A stretch of 64,000 nucleotides of DNA from Paralichthys olivaceus (GCF_024713975.1 NC_091103.1:6138501-6202500); one strand, 5' to 3'; numbered from the stretch's first letter, positions 30,301 through 42,743 are shown. Numbers and translations: made by a program. Notes: generated by a model from the sequence alone, not told the origin.

Positions 30301-31595
30301 GATATTAGACGTGGACTTGTCATGGACAATGAAAAGCAAGAGATAAGTGAGTTTGTCCCTGGTGGAAAGCGCTCAGACCTTCATGATTTGGGTTTGAAGC
30401 TGAGAGGAGGGGTGGGGTCGCCCCCGCCGCCGCTGCCTCTCTGTGGGGTGACGGCTGGCCCTCACAGTCCAGACAGGATCTAACAGGCCTTTGTTAAACA
30501 GGCTCGGTGTGAGAGGGACGGCACTTGCAGAGGTGTGACCCTTTCATGTGCCAGTGCGCTTTTAAGCACGGTGCGTCCTCGTGGTGTGAACGCACCGCAG
30601 CTCCAAGAAGAATCAAGCATATTGCGAGGACATGATTTTGATTTGCTGTGACTATAGACATTAATGTTGAGCAAGTCAGATAGGAGAGTTTACCTGTGGC
30701 ACCAGAGTGTCCTGAGATTGTGAGACCAAATGGAACACCAATATATCCTAGACTATGACAAATTGCAAAGTTTCTTTTTGTTCATAATATTGAAATTGTT
30801 TGAGAGAAGGTGTAAGATGTATGTATTACATATACTAAAGCCTAGAGAAGTATACATCAGTGATAAACAAACAATCTCCGACAACATTCTAATTCACATT
30901 TCTTCCTGAATTTTGACTTTTACCCGCTCTTCTCTCCTCGGTTCAACATTTGTTCCTTTATCAACTCACACACAAATCATTTCAGTTACATTATTTTATT
31001 TCGAAAACTCAAGACAATATACAGGCAACAACTTTTCTAAACATCATTACAACATAAAGTGGTCATTCTGTAGGAGGCTACACTGGTCCAGTAAACTACA
31101 GGCCTGAAATACAATAGAAATATTTTATATTAATTAATTAATCAGAGGCAATCTTCTAAAAGAGCTTTACTCCTCATACAAAATCCTATGTACACAGAGT
31201 TATTGACAAAACAAGTGTGAACGTCCGGAACTGTTCGTTTTCGGTCCTTTTGTTGGGTTATAAGTGTGTTGATGGGGGTGGGGGTCTTCAGGTGTAGGGG
31301 TGGGGGGGGTCACAACAGAGGACTCAAAGCTGGGTGTCACTTCCTTTGAGAGGAAGGGCCCCTCCGCTGAGAGAAAGGAAAACTCCACCTTCTAACACTC
31401 TGGTTTACACGTTCTTCTGTGATATCCGAGGCACTGAAGGAATGTTTGAAGGAATTGTTGTCGACTTCTACACTTCACTAAGTGGTTTCCTACATTTCCC
31501 AGAGTTCAGGGGAAAGCCTGTCATCTCGCTGCAATCAGTTGAAGGTGAAAAGAAAAGCCACAGTCACGGTTGCTCCTTAGATGCAGAGCGATCCA
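27361..31595. other. Intergenic region between convergent per2 and hes6
   Basis: I find no gene. The region contains a degenerate repeat (29840-30075), a poly-pyrimidine/CT-rich stretch around 29850-29920 and a TG tract at 30070-30095. A frame of 139 codons at 30064-30483 shows no domain and begins in the TG tract. Confidence 0.5.
29920..30075 (+). repeat. Degenerate 3' end of a common teleost retroelement
   Basis: The phrases gtctggttctagaggtttcttcc, gagggagttttttctctcc, attgttgggtttctct and aaagtgccttgatgataatg follow the recurrent teleost 3' terminal sequence in which gtgccttgagataa precedes the tail. It is a decayed copy without coding sequence. Confidence 0.55.
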
Positions 31596-31599
31596 CGGA

Positions 31600-31605
31600 T
31601 TTATT
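31600..31605 (-). terminator. hes6: Polyadenylation signal candidate for hes6
   Basis: AATAAA on the minus strand, about 250 bases past the hes6 stop codon, makes a short 3'UTR of ordinary size for this family. Confidence 0.5.
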
Positions 31606-31850
31606 CCATTTTGGATCAACCTAGGCTGCCGTCAGAACGTTAAGGTCTCCTATTGAACAGATTTGATTATTGAAAATCCATGCGTGTGACCAGCTTCCTG
31701 CAGGGGTCAATGGGTTCATAGATGCAGGATATGCCACCAAAAAAGTGTTTGTGAGGTGGAATGTTCCCTTATGTCAGCAGGAGGCTCCAGTGTCGTAGGA
31801 TATGATGACAACCCTCATCCCCTGCTGCAACATGTATCCCCTCCTGCCCT

Positions 31851-33753
31851 CTACCAGGGTCTCCACATAGACTCAGGGTATGTCATGGTGGGCATGCCGA
31901 GGCCCTCTCTGCTCTCCAAGCTCTCCGTGGAGCTCTGGTTGTGCTCACTGTCGGTGTCGTCCAAGTCGGAGCACAGGTCCTCGCTGGACGTGGTGGAAGG
32001 GGCCGGGGAGAAGGCTGAGGACGAGCAAATGGAGAGACTCCGTCCTCCGGGCGAGGCAAGACTCGAGCAGAGTGTCTCGTCGCCTCCTTGCCAAGTGCTG
32101 CCGTTGCTCCCGGGGGTGTCTGTGATCAGATCCACCAGCACGTCCTGGAGGTGGTCCTCGTTCAGAGGCATGCACTCCAGGAGGTGGTTGAGGAGCTCCG
32201 CTGCCACCGTGGCATCTATCCCGGGACAGCTGGACACAAACATGTGGACCTCGTGCATGCACTGGATGTAGCCGGCAGCAAACCTCTCACTGGCTTCATG
32301 GTTCAGTGTGTCCGATTCTGTGGGAGGAGAGAGACGGTTGGGAAATGAATAAACATGATTGGACTCATACGATGGACCACTGCTTGTGGTGATGGTACAA
32401 ATCTGAACATCTTGCCCTTCACAGAGGTATTGCCACTGTCTACATTCATTTTTCAGCTACTTTTCATACTTCAACCTGATTTTCAAACAGTAAAACATGA
32501 TGCAAAATAAAACCAAGCTACAGCAAAGAAATGCTTCTTTTTCAGCAGGAACGATAATCAACTAATATGACATTTGCATACTTCTTTGTGATTTAACAAC
32601 TATACTAGTAGACTTCCACAACCTAAGTTTCTGATTGTTTTTTCTACAGAGGATGGATTTGAACAATACTTCGTCCTCTTAGATTGGAGTTTTTATTCCC
32701 CCATTGGACGCATATAGCAGGGTAATGTAACATTATATTATCCACATATACCATAAAATGAGACTGGATATCATCTTTTCAAACCTCAAATTGTCTATGA
32801 AGGCATTTTAAACCGTTTAATGGTAATGTTACTAGGTTGAAAATAAGGGATTATCCAACACAAAGAGTTTGTGGGTTTTGTTACATCAAATATGTTCCTG
32901 ATCATATACAGGACAATCACTGAGGTGGTTATGGAGGATGTAGACTCCAGTCGTCAGAGGTCTGAATAAGACGTAGTGTTGATAATTCTCATCATCATGG
33001 GCTTTCAGTTTTTTAAGATTCACAGACTGCATGCTTATCTATTCTTAAGTGATAACTAGCATCAGTGTATCAATGGGCCAATCAGTACAGACCTTGGCTC
33101 CGGTTCTTCAAGATGTCCTCCACCTTCTTCACCGTCATCTCCAGCACCTCTGCGTTCTCCATTTTAGAGTGAAGCTGTGGCAAAGACGAGCAGAGAAGCT
33201 TTAGAAACTAAATCTAGCGGCTGTACCTCCACACATGCACAGGTGATGGGAGTCACGCTCCGCACTCACGTCTGTATCCGCCAGCAAAGTCCGCAGCTCC
33301 TGCAAACTCTCGTTGATGCGAGCTCGCCTCTTCTTCTCCACCAGAGGCTTCCTGATCTGCAGGGACACAACAGATCACATTTTAGTAAGAGGACACCACA
33401 TTTCATTGACAGGACACTGAAACTGGGCTCGATCTGTGCGTGGAGGGGGCATCATGCGTTAAAATGAGGTCTTAGATCCACGGTTTGTGACTATAAGTGG
33501 AATCGGGCTACTCGTGTGTCTATTCCTTTGACAAACTCCTGACATACAACTCTGCAGTTTGAAGGTGATGCGTAATCCTGGACACCGATGCGACGGAAAA
33601 CCGGCGTGACAAGTGTGTCACTGCAGTGTGTGTGTGTGTGTGCGTTTTATTCCCGTGTGGACCAACCTTCCTGTCCGCTTTCTGGATCCCATAGTAGGGC
33701 TCGTCTTCTTCCATGTCTGGTCCAGTGTTGCTGGGCCGAGCAGAGGGGGCCAT
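31851..33753 (-). CDS. hes6: Hes6-type bHLH-Orange transcriptional repressor
   Basis: This is a Hairy/E(spl) family nuclear repressor that modulates Hes1-type proteins in neurogenesis, and in fish it takes part in the somite clock. Four coding exons on the minus strand: 33667-33753, 33270-33356, 33093-33174 and 31851-32317; 240 aa. The basic-HLH is built from RKPLVEKKRRARINE with the shortened loop typical of HES6 (ELRTLLADTD then LHSKMENAEVLEMTV). It is followed by the Orange domain ERFAAGYIQCMHEVH and the Groucho-binding C-terminus WRPW. HES6 lacks the basic-region proline of classical HES; here the pattern is KPLVEKKRRARI. It lies next to per2 as in mammals but is convergent with it. The start ATG gives MAPSARPS, matching the family's MAP start. 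Confidence 0.94.
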
Positions 33754-33928
33754 GTTGGTTCGGATCGCCGCTTTCTGTCGACTCGTCTCCAGTGAAGAGG
33801 CAGCTGGCGAACACAACCGGTTTCAGGAGGAGAAAAAAATCAACAAACTCGCAGGCGAGGCGAGGCGTCCCGTGTTTATTATGCAATCCTATTGAGACGT
33901 GCTGCTGGCGCTGAGTGGCTGTTGTTAG

Positions 33929-33957
33929 TATTTATAAGGGCTGATTTACATGTGAAT
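33929..33957 (-). promoter_or_regulatory. hes6: hes6 core promoter: TATA plus RBPJ-like site
   Basis: On the minus strand, ATTCACATG, 12 bp, then TATAAATA. The TATA lies about 176 bp before the ATG. The reverse complement of the upstream element, CATGTGAA, fits the broad Su(H)/RBPJ consensus YRTGDGAA. The same elements at the same spacing precede her8a. Confidence 0.7.
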
Positions 33958-33975
33958 AGGGGCTGAGCTGCTCTG

Positions 33976-36900
33976 GCTGGGGGACAACAGAGCGCACACG
34001 GCCGGAGCCAATGAGCGCGCACCCCTTTTGTCTGCGGTCAGGCCCGGTGTGCGCCTCGCAGAGCTGCTGCTGCTGGACGGCCTTTAATCACACACTTTGT
34101 TGGGTTAGCCCCCCCCCTCCACCCCCTCTGCTGCCACTAATGAACTGTGTGGACCTCCTCCCCTCAGATGCACTAAACTCAGTATCATTCAGAAGCAGAA
34201 TATCAGAGGGATGTCTGCACAGGATTTTACAAATCAGTCTCTTTAGTATTTCAGACTATATCAGTATAAAGGTAAAATAGACAAAATGGACAATGCAAGG
34301 CTTGAAAACACACACAGGCACACATCGTTTTCCAAAAACAACAGTGTTGAGGCTCTTATGATCACATTTTTGAGTCATTTAATCGACGCTTAAATTGTGC
34401 ATAACAGCATGAATGGTGGAGACATGTGTTAAAGCTACTAACACGTGGTTTGCACTTGTCCATCTACAGGAAACCTGAGCAAAGTTCTGAGCCCATTATC
34501 ACATTCCACATGAAGCTGTTTCAGTTTTGTGTAGCTGCACCACAAGTGTGTTTAGATCTTACATTGCCTTCTCTACAGAGAGTTCAGATACATATAGGCA
34601 ACAGTGTGTGGATTTGATAGAACCATATATAGTGTTATTATCCAAAGTGGTGTTTCACATGAACTCATTTGAGATGACCCTCTGAGCTTTTACGCGCGTA
34701 TATAATAATCTGAAACTACACCAGTATTAAGACCCAGTCTTGTCTCTTCCCTGCCCGACCCATTCTCCTTTCTGCCTGCCTTTGTGTCCGGTCCTCTGCA
34801 GACTCACCCGTCTGTTTGGACTGCGGATGTAACGCGATGCCTTCAGTTGGCAGCTGCTGCCTCTGCTGCTCCTGGCGGCCCCTCGGTTCCAAACTGAATC
34901 AGCCGGGGGAATTAAGGGCCCTTCTCCAAAGAAAGCGACAGGTGTTGGCCTGCCTGCGCCTCGTTTGTTCTTGTTTTGTATGACTTCTGATTCGTGCGTA
35001 ACTGCATTCTCACGTTGCCTGCTCTGCTGTGAGAGAGTTTATTTTGTGTGCTGATAACATTACCTGGACAGGCCTGCATGATGCCTTTATTATAATGTGA
35101 CATGTACGAGGCTGTTGTGATTTAATAACTCTGACTCTTTAGAATGAAATGGTGCTGACCTGTGATATCAGTATCGGTATGGTTGGATGTGCTGCTTTAG
35201 TCCTTTGCGCACAATGTCTATACTTGTTTATGTCTAATGGGGGCGCTCAGCCCTCTGCCCTCGTTATTGAACATGCTTTGTACAGGCTATTATCATGCAA
35301 ATTGGCTTCACAATGGCGCAGCTCTGTCTGCTCGCTAAAGGGAGCACGCAGGCATCTGTGCCACCTTCCAGGTATAATGGTTTATCAACAGGTGCTCTTT
35401 TTACGCACGGTGTCTCCACATGTCCGCAGGAGGCACCACTAACTAAACTATAGTAGCCCAAATGAAGGAGTGTCAGAACTTTGAAGCGGAGGGGCTTTGG
35501 CACCTCGCCACCCATGTGTCCGTGTAGCAGAGCTTTAATGATGTGGACTGCGGAGAGAGCAGCTGTCTCGGCTCGCTTTTGTTGCTGAGCGAGCCGAGGG
35601 ACCAGGCGCCCCCTCTCCCACCCCACTTCAGACCCGCCGCCTGGCGCCATGTGGCGACCAATCATAACGGTAAGAAGAGCAGGAGAATTGACCAGATGCA
35701 CGTTTTACCTTTCTGATTGATACATGTTAAATGGCGAGTCACAACTTTATAAAAGCATAAATCACACTGGCTTTGACAAGAGCTACAGTTGATGGTGTCA
35801 TGCACAGATGGAGATGACTGATGCTCCAAACCCCTCTGTCGAAACTCATGGGTTCCATGGCTTTACTCACTTCACTCCTTTCTGTCATTGTTGCTAATTT
35901 ATATGATTGTCTGGCCTCATATTAATAATCTATTTTTCAATTTTCTACTCTGGTGAATGATAAACACTCTATTCTATTCCAGAGGTCAAATGAAACAACT
36001 AGGCCGGAATCACAGTTTCTGGTGTTTCGACCTTGCACGTACAGAAACACCTTTTACAATCTACTTGCTGCACTCATTGATCAGTTTTAGGTCTGCCCCT
36101 GGTGTCTGCTCCTTTCAACTTCAAAAACATGAGAATCAATTTTTATAATAGGCCTAATTCATTTATTTAACATCAATCAACCCTCACCCTGATAAATGTT
36201 AAAAGGTCACTTCACTCAAATCCCATTTCAAACTTAACTTATCTCTACTGGCATCAAGCCATGCAGACAACTTGGCAATTTGTCCAGATGTTGTGTCACC
36301 TTTTTATTCAGCAACCTCAAACAATGGAGATGAATTTTTTTTGTCCCAGTGTCCCAGTAAGCTGTAACTGGAATTCAGCCATTGTTAGTTTATCATACAC
36401 CTGTGCTGTTCCTGCTGTGTCGTTTAAAAACGTGGAAATAGCTTTGAGAAACGCAAATGTAACTGCCTTGCTAGATAAAACACTAGGCTAAGGCTAAGTA
36501 CAAAAAACTAATTGATTAAATCTGCAACTGTTGAGGTTTAGCTAACATGCTTGCTAGCATAAAATAACAGTGTTTCAGGCCACCTGACAAATGCTAAATC
36601 CAATGAGGCATTTTCATTAAAGATACTCTGACACATCACAGCAGGGAAAGCACAGATGATGGCTCACTGTCATTGTTTACAATACGAACCGAGTCATAAA
36701 GTTATTTGTAACAGCTTTTATAACTTTCTGAAAAAAGGCCCAAGGTTCGTTTAAGCTTTGTTTGATTTCTTAAGCTGTTTTACAGACATGACCTGCGGAT
36801 AAAATCCATAGAATTGGCTTTGGACTTAACCCGCAGTTTGCCTTTCACACATGCACAGCGTAGCTGGAGATGTTTGTTTTCTTTCTGTTTAATTTATTTA

Positions 36901-37270
36901 AGCGTCTGTTTGCACATTAGAAGTGTTTTCAGTGCATGTCTGAGATCAGCTATGGTCAAACAGCAAAACACCAACAGAGCTAAAATGTAGAAGGCCTATG
37001 TGCATAGCTAGCTGCTGCTGCTGCTGGAAACATGGTCAGACTGGATTATTCTGCATTAGCAGGTGTAAACACTGAAACAATGAGCTAAAAGAGGTTAACT
37101 GACAGATTGAGCTGCAGAATTGTTATGGACTGTCATGGAGAATGATCCATTTCAATTGATGGGTCTCAATGTGAGCCCAAGCTATATGTCAAAGTCTCAG
37201 CCTGGTATGGCCACTATAACAAAAAGGTAAAAACATAAAACATAGGATACTATCAGATCTGAATAACATG
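33976..37270. other. Intergenic region between hes6 and her8a
   Basis: No gene is supported. A moderately GC-rich stretch lies at 34780-35660. A segment at 36790-36860 (ggataaaatccatagaattgg, cctttcacacatgcaca) is shared with a segment near 48970-49035 and is probably a small transposon fragment. Confidence 0.45.
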
Positions 37271-37280
37271 TAAAATACGT

Positions 37281-37286
37281 TTTATT
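37281..37286 (-). terminator. Polyadenylation signal candidate for her8a
   Basis: AATAAA on the minus strand, about 350 bases downstream of the her8a-like stop codon, inside an ATT-rich tract. Confidence 0.4.
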
Positions 37287-37633
37287 ATTATTATTATGTT
37301 TAGGTTAATTATACAGTAGTGGAGGAAGACATAAAAATCTATGCAACAGCAAGCAAGTGGTCTAAGAAGCAAAGTCATGCCTTATAACATCAAATAAATA
37401 AAGCTGTTAATACAATAAATACATGAAAGATTAATAAGAGCCTTCTATAATGCAGGCTACGAGAAGTCGACTTCTGAAGGGAAGTACTGAGAAAAGGATC
37501 ATTAAAGCACCTACAATAATAATCACTGGGACCAAACTGTCCCACATGTTTGTCTTCTGAGCACCATATCTATAAGATACATAACAGAGGATGGTCTAAC
37601 AAAATGGAGAACCAAGATCATTAATCCACCCAT

Positions 37634-38904
37634 TCACCAGGGCCTCCACATCTCCAGCAGCCCCAGGTGGGAGCTGTGCAGTGCGGCCCTCTCCTGACGT
37701 CCAGCTACATGGCAGGTGGGCCCCTCTCTCTGGAGCTGCCTCCCAGACAGGGACTCTCCTCTGAGAGGTGTGCCGGGGATAACTTGGCCGGCTGGAGGAG
37801 GGACGGCGTGTCTGCGTGTGGACTGGGTGAGGGGTTGCTCGTCGGAGGACCTGGGCAGGGACTTGAGGAGGTGGTTGAGCAGGCGGGAGCCCAGAGTCTT
37901 GTCCATCCAGTCACACGTGAGCAGCATGTTGTGGACCTCATGCATGCACTGGATGTATCCCGTGCTGTATTTCTGCTGGGCCTCCAGGCCTGATGAGGAA
38001 TCTGTAGGGGAAGAAGAGAAGAGGAGTTGAAGTAATAGCACCCCCTGGTGGTGAAGGCACAACATGCAACAATAAAACCATGTTGAACTACTGTCATCTC
38101 CTAAAAGGAATCTGCTCAGCAACACAAAAACCTTCACAGTTGACTATCACAACTTCATTCAATTATTAAAAACAATGTGTCCAGATTATAACATTCTTTT
38201 GAAATAACATAGATGACTATATTCACATTTGATGATGGCCTACGGTATCTGGCACTATACATGCTGCTGCTGTCCCCTGCTGGCCAATGTCAACAAGGTC
38301 AAGACATTTCATTTAAAAGATGAATCCACTCAATTTCGCTACAATGGATCACAGAACATCAGAAAGAGGAAAAACAACTTGACGTTTGCATGCATTAGAG
38401 CCAACTTTACGCTGTGATGCTAAAGTAAAGTGCACAGGTTGTATGAGATGATGTCCCTCACCGCTGAGTTTACTGCTCTGGATGTTCTGCAGATGTTTCA
38501 CTGTCATCTCTAGGATGTCGGCTTTCTCCAGCTTGGATTGCTGTTGAGATACGAGCAGCGTCTCAGTCAACAGGATTCAGCCTCACGTGTTTACGCACAG
38601 ATGGAGAGGAGAGGCGCGAGGGAGTACTCACATCAAGTCTGAACGCCCCGATCACAGTGTCTTTCAGCTGCTCCAAACAATTGTTGATCCTCTCCCGTCG
38701 TTTCCTCTCAATGAGCGGCTTTCTGAGCTGTGGAGGTAAAGAAGTGCAGTTGGTTAAAGGGTTGGGGCTCCACGCTGGAGCACGAGGCGTGTGTGGACCT
38801 ATGTCAAACCAACCCATGGTATACATCCGTGCGTAAAATACCTTTCTCTCCTCCTTGGCACTGGGATGTTTCCCCATGTTGTGCGTCATGGATGAAGCAG
38901 TCAT
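37634..38904 (-). CDS. her8a: Her8a-like bHLH-Orange (Hairy/E(spl)) transcriptional repressor
   Basis: This is a DNA-binding repressor of the HES family, acting with Groucho/TLE in the nucleus, expected in neural progenitors. Four coding exons on the minus strand: 38842-38904, 38632-38727, 38462-38540 and 37634-38001; 201 aa. It has a full-length bHLH (LRKPLIERKRRERINNCL, then KLEKADILEMTVKHLQNIQ), the basic-region proline required for N-box binding, an Orange domain (YSTGYIQCMHEVHNMLL) and a terminal MWRPW. The N-terminus MTASSMTHNM and the bHLH wording resemble fish Her8a; this assignment is from memory and less certain than the family. Intron positions match hes6, so the two look like an old tandem pair. 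Confidence 0.88.
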
Positions 38905-38996
38905 GTTTTTCCTTCCCTCTGGTGTCTGTCCGCTCCTGTGCCTTCTCCTGTGAATCTGAGCGCGTCTCTAGGGCCCTCGGCGCGCCACGGCCCTCG

Positions 38997-39058
38997 TATT
39001 TATAGGGCAACATTAGCATGTGAATGCCGCAACTCTTTGGCTGCGGGATTTTCCCACA
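38997..39058 (-). promoter_or_regulatory. her8a: her8a core promoter: TATA, RBPJ-like and high-affinity RBPJ site
   Basis: On the minus strand TATAAATA (38997-39004) is preceded at exactly 12 bp by ATTCACATG (39017-39025). Another 25 bp upstream lies TGTGGGAA (39051-39058), a high-affinity RBPJ/CSL site. The TATA lies 93 bp before the ATG. Notch response is inferred from these sites. Confidence 0.7.
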
Positions 39059-39533
39059 CACGGGGTCCCATCAGTCAAGACTGACAGGTCACTGGCTCCA
39101 TTCAATAACCGAGAGACCCGGCCTAGAAAAAAAAACACTCAAAAGCGACAGATGTCCAGCCTGTAACCATGCGCCACCCCCTCTGCACCCTCCACCCTGC
39201 AGTTTCCTCCTCTCCCAGGGAGGAACAACAGTGTGCAGTTACCGGGCTTTACTCCGGGGAGCCCCTCGCTCATTCTATTGAGCAGCAACTTTACACTACC
39301 TGCGAAGAAGAAGCCAGACCCATCCCCTCAAAGCTCAGGGGAGGACACAATGGACTGACAAATCACCCGAGGACAATATTAACAACACTCTCACCTGTAG
39401 CCATCTTTAATGTTACATTGATTTACAACAATCCCTTATAGACAGTGGCACAACAGCTGCTGCAGCTGGAGAGTCACACTGATGGTGACACAACACACAT
39501 GTCTCTTATGAGAACAACGTCCACTCTGGTGCA

Positions 39534-39548
39534 CACACACACACACAA

Positions 39549-39580
<32 letters not shown>
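39534..39580 (+). repeat. (CA)n microsatellite
   Basis: A CA dinucleotide tract with a few interruptions. It is followed at 39640-39712 by poly-C and poly-G-rich low-complexity sequence. Confidence 0.9.
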
Positions 39581-39582
<2 letters not shown>

Positions 39583-39752
39583 TGATCACACTGGTTTGTG
39601 TTAACTGTTGGTGAGCAGATGTCAGTTTGACCAGATGCCCCCCCCCAACCCCCATTCCTATTTATTTAGTTCCCTTAAAGTTTGGGTGGGGGGTATGGGG
39701 GGGTGGGGGGGGGACGTTTTAGTGCCACGCGACTGCCAGGCGAATGCCGGGT

Positions 39753-39760
39753 CGTGGGAA
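39753..39760 (+). promoter_or_regulatory. RBPJ/CSL site candidate upstream of her8a
   Basis: CGTGGGAA is a full match to the high-affinity consensus YGTGRGAA. It lies in a short CpG-containing island (39715-39790) with an adjacent ACAAAG SOX-type core. It sits 0.85 kb upstream of the her8a start and could be a distal Notch input; motif evidence only. Confidence 0.35.
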
Positions 39761-39799
39761 CCGCGTCCAAACAAAGGCCTCCATTCATCCGAACCTAAT

Positions 39800-42140
39800 C
39801 AGCATGAAGAGAGTAGTAACCTCAGAGAGGACGGACAGGAGGAGGAGGAGGAGGACGCTGAGGCCTTGGCAGGTGACCAGTGGATGACCAGCACCACACA
39901 TAGTAACCAATCATATCACAGCGAAATTATCATTCCAGATACTGGAAGAACTGGGTCAGGTGAAGAGGGAAGCGACCCTGAATGTGGGAGGCAGTGTAAC
40001 TTTTCAAGTTTCAATGTCAACATCCTTTTTTCCTTGTTGCCATGGGATTTGCTGCCTATTTCACTTTTAGGGTTTCAATAAGTTTTAACCATTTATCAGC
40101 CCACATTTGAATGAGAATGCTCATTCACAGGAGGTAGTAAAGGAGGATGTGTGCTGTGAAAATCACCAGGGCAACCATCACTGAGGCATGTATTAAAAGA
40201 ATCCTTGTGTATGTGTGGGTATGTATTATCTAAACAGTAAGAGGTACAGTGAGGTAAATAACCTGCTGATGCTCTCCCCAGGCTGTACTGCGTAGCTGCC
40301 AACATGGCCTCTACCCTCACCCCATGTTCCATGGAGGGTCTCCCACACTGTGGTGCTGATTTAATTGCTGTAGGCTTTACATCACAAAGTATTTAATTAT
40401 TCATAATAAAAACTAGAGACACCGGCTGGCAACATCACCATCAACCTGTTTTCTTCTTAACTACAACTGCTAAGTTTCCTGACTGTATCTTGAATAGTTA
40501 TCACAGTGATGAAATCTGTCACAAGCCAGACAGACAGGACAAGTAGTCAAAACAATCTCTGTAGTAGATGTTATGTGTTTGTGCTTTGATGCCTGTCGAA
40601 CAGAATTGAACACAACAAACTTTGCGGGCAGTAGTAGTGTACACAGTGCACAGTGTGGGAGACAAACATGAAATGAACAGATGCCCAGAAACTCATTATT
40701 GCCATGAGGCCTCAAAGTAGGTTAATTAGGCTGAAAGCGAAAATATTTCTTCTTTAACTTGCTCTGTTTTCGATCTTGTTAAGTTAAACTGTGTGTAAAG
40801 AGGAGAGGCAGTGGGTTCAGGTGAGAGTAAAGGAAATGAAGTGTAGGTGACTGGAGAAAGACAAATGAGCCTAAGGACATGAAGACAGAGAGTCTAGGGA
40901 CCTCTTGTGGCCAGTAGGAGAATCGCAGGACTGGGGATGATATTGCCTGGGAGAAATGAGTAGATGCTGGAGGAAGCGGTCAAGGGGAACTAATGAAGCA
41001 CATCCCCTCATCCAAAAATAATTCAGCGTTTAACTGCATTGGTCTCCTTACATTTATTAAATACAGAAATATAAATTACATTTAATGATTTAAAAAAAAA
41101 AACAAAGTTTGATCAGCAGTACAATCCCTGCTGGCTGTCATACTTTCTGTATCAAATACATTACAGCCCTTTGTGTGGTATGGCATAGTAGTAATAGAGT
41201 ACAACTTTTTGCACATGGATGTTTCCAGCAGAGGCAGATTATATGTGACGTATTATTGCAGTGCAAGGCAAAATACTGTAACTTTGTTTTGTTTATTAAC
41301 TTGCTAACAATTGTCAATTAAACAGACTTTAATCGATCCCTGTACCAAGTGGAAACTTCTCTTAAAACGTAAGATATTTTGTAAGTGTTGTTTAGCTTCT
41401 TTATCTGATATGTTGGCGTTTGTTGTGTACAAAACTTTGTCTGTCAGCATGTGGCGCTCAGTTGCATCTGCTGCAGCTTCAGTCAGCATCAGCTCAGCAT
41501 CCAGGTGCAAGTACAACATACGTTATCTTTCAGTGACAATGGTGTCTTTAAAACAAAGGAGAAAGATAAATGGGGAAGGGATATGTAATCGTAAGTTACC
41601 AACCAATTGACCTAACTATATCATAACTGAAATCGCTAACAATACCTTGATATACAGTAATGGTCAGTTTAGTTTGTTTGGTAGTTTTTGCTGTACTCTG
41701 TGTCCTGCTTTACTTAGTACCGCAGTCCTCTATCCACAGCAGTCAGCATCCAGCCTCCGCAGCTATAACCACTCATCACTTGCAACATCTCACATTCAGC
41801 TGCCCTCCCCCCCATTACTGCTTTAATCCTCTGGGCCAGGAAGTCACAGCTTCTGCTTCCAGCCACTGTCTGTGAATTGCACTCTAATCTGTTACCTGTG
41901 GTTTCTGTCAGCCAGCTTCAGCCTGATCATTTACCTGACATCTCAGCAACAGTCTCAGCCCCAGCCTCCACATGCAACCCCTGGAAACAAAAACACAGCT
42001 GTGCAACCAGCATCCTTCTACTTGCAAGTATACAAAGACTTATCAGTGCAGATTATTAGCCCTGTGAGCGTTCTAGTATTAGCTCATGTGAAAAACACAT
42101 TGCTTAGAGTGCTGCCTGGGTGTAAAAAAGTGTCCCTCTG
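39800..42140. other. Intergenic region, no gene seen
   Basis: I recognise no protein family, RNA gene or repeat of known type here. A GAG-repeat (39839-39853) makes part of a frame Glu-rich, which I do not regard as coding. Confidence 0.45.
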
Positions 42141-42151
42141 ATCTGGGGATC

Positions 42152-42240
42152 CAAGTTAAGATTAAGATTCCTTTATTTATCCCACAAATCATGCAACACA
42201 CAGCACACAACTACATGCAACATGGGGGGAAATTTAAGGA
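42152..42240 (-). mobile_element. Reverse-oriented LINE 3' tail
   Basis: The phrase aagattaagattcctttatttatcccac is the reverse complement of the gtgggataaataaag tail seen at 11190-11225. A short 3' end of the same family was evidently inserted in the opposite direction. Confidence 0.5.
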
Positions 42241-42259
42241 AGATTTGAAAAATCTAAGG

Positions 42260-42712
42260 AACCCAAGAAGGTATGTTCGAACAGAATTCTTGCAATTGGT
42301 ACTGATGATCAGAGACAAAACATTATTAGCAAACTTGGAAGTCTGGTGCATCAAAAGTAAAGAACCTGGATGTTAAACTTGAGCCAGAACTAGATTTTAA
42401 GTCACACATAAACAAGCGTCTACCACAGGCTTGCTCAACATCCCAAAAACAAACTATAAAAAGTTTGGGGAAGCAGCTTTCTGTTGCTATGCACCAAACG
42501 TTTGGAACAAACTCCTACCACACATAAGACAAGCTTCTTCTGTTCAAAGTTTCAAGAAACAACTCGAGACATATTTCTATGATCTTGCTTTTTTCTTGTC
42601 TTTGTCTTATTGCATACATGTTTGTATTGATCTCCTATTTCATGTCTTTGATTGCATTGTAAAACACTTCGAGCTGCATTTTATGTATGAAAGGAGCTTT
42701 ATAAATAAAATG

Positions 42713-42743
<31 letters not shown>

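Noticed and set aside
30064-30483. 139-codon open frame between per2 and hes6
   Set aside because: It begins in a TG microsatellite, ends at random, and shows no family resemblance; overlapping frames of similar length exist.
39608-40081. 157-codon frame with an EEEEE run upstream of her8a
   Set aside because: It starts without ATG, crosses poly-C/poly-G low-complexity DNA, and the acidic run comes from a GAG repeat. Nothing suggests a protein.
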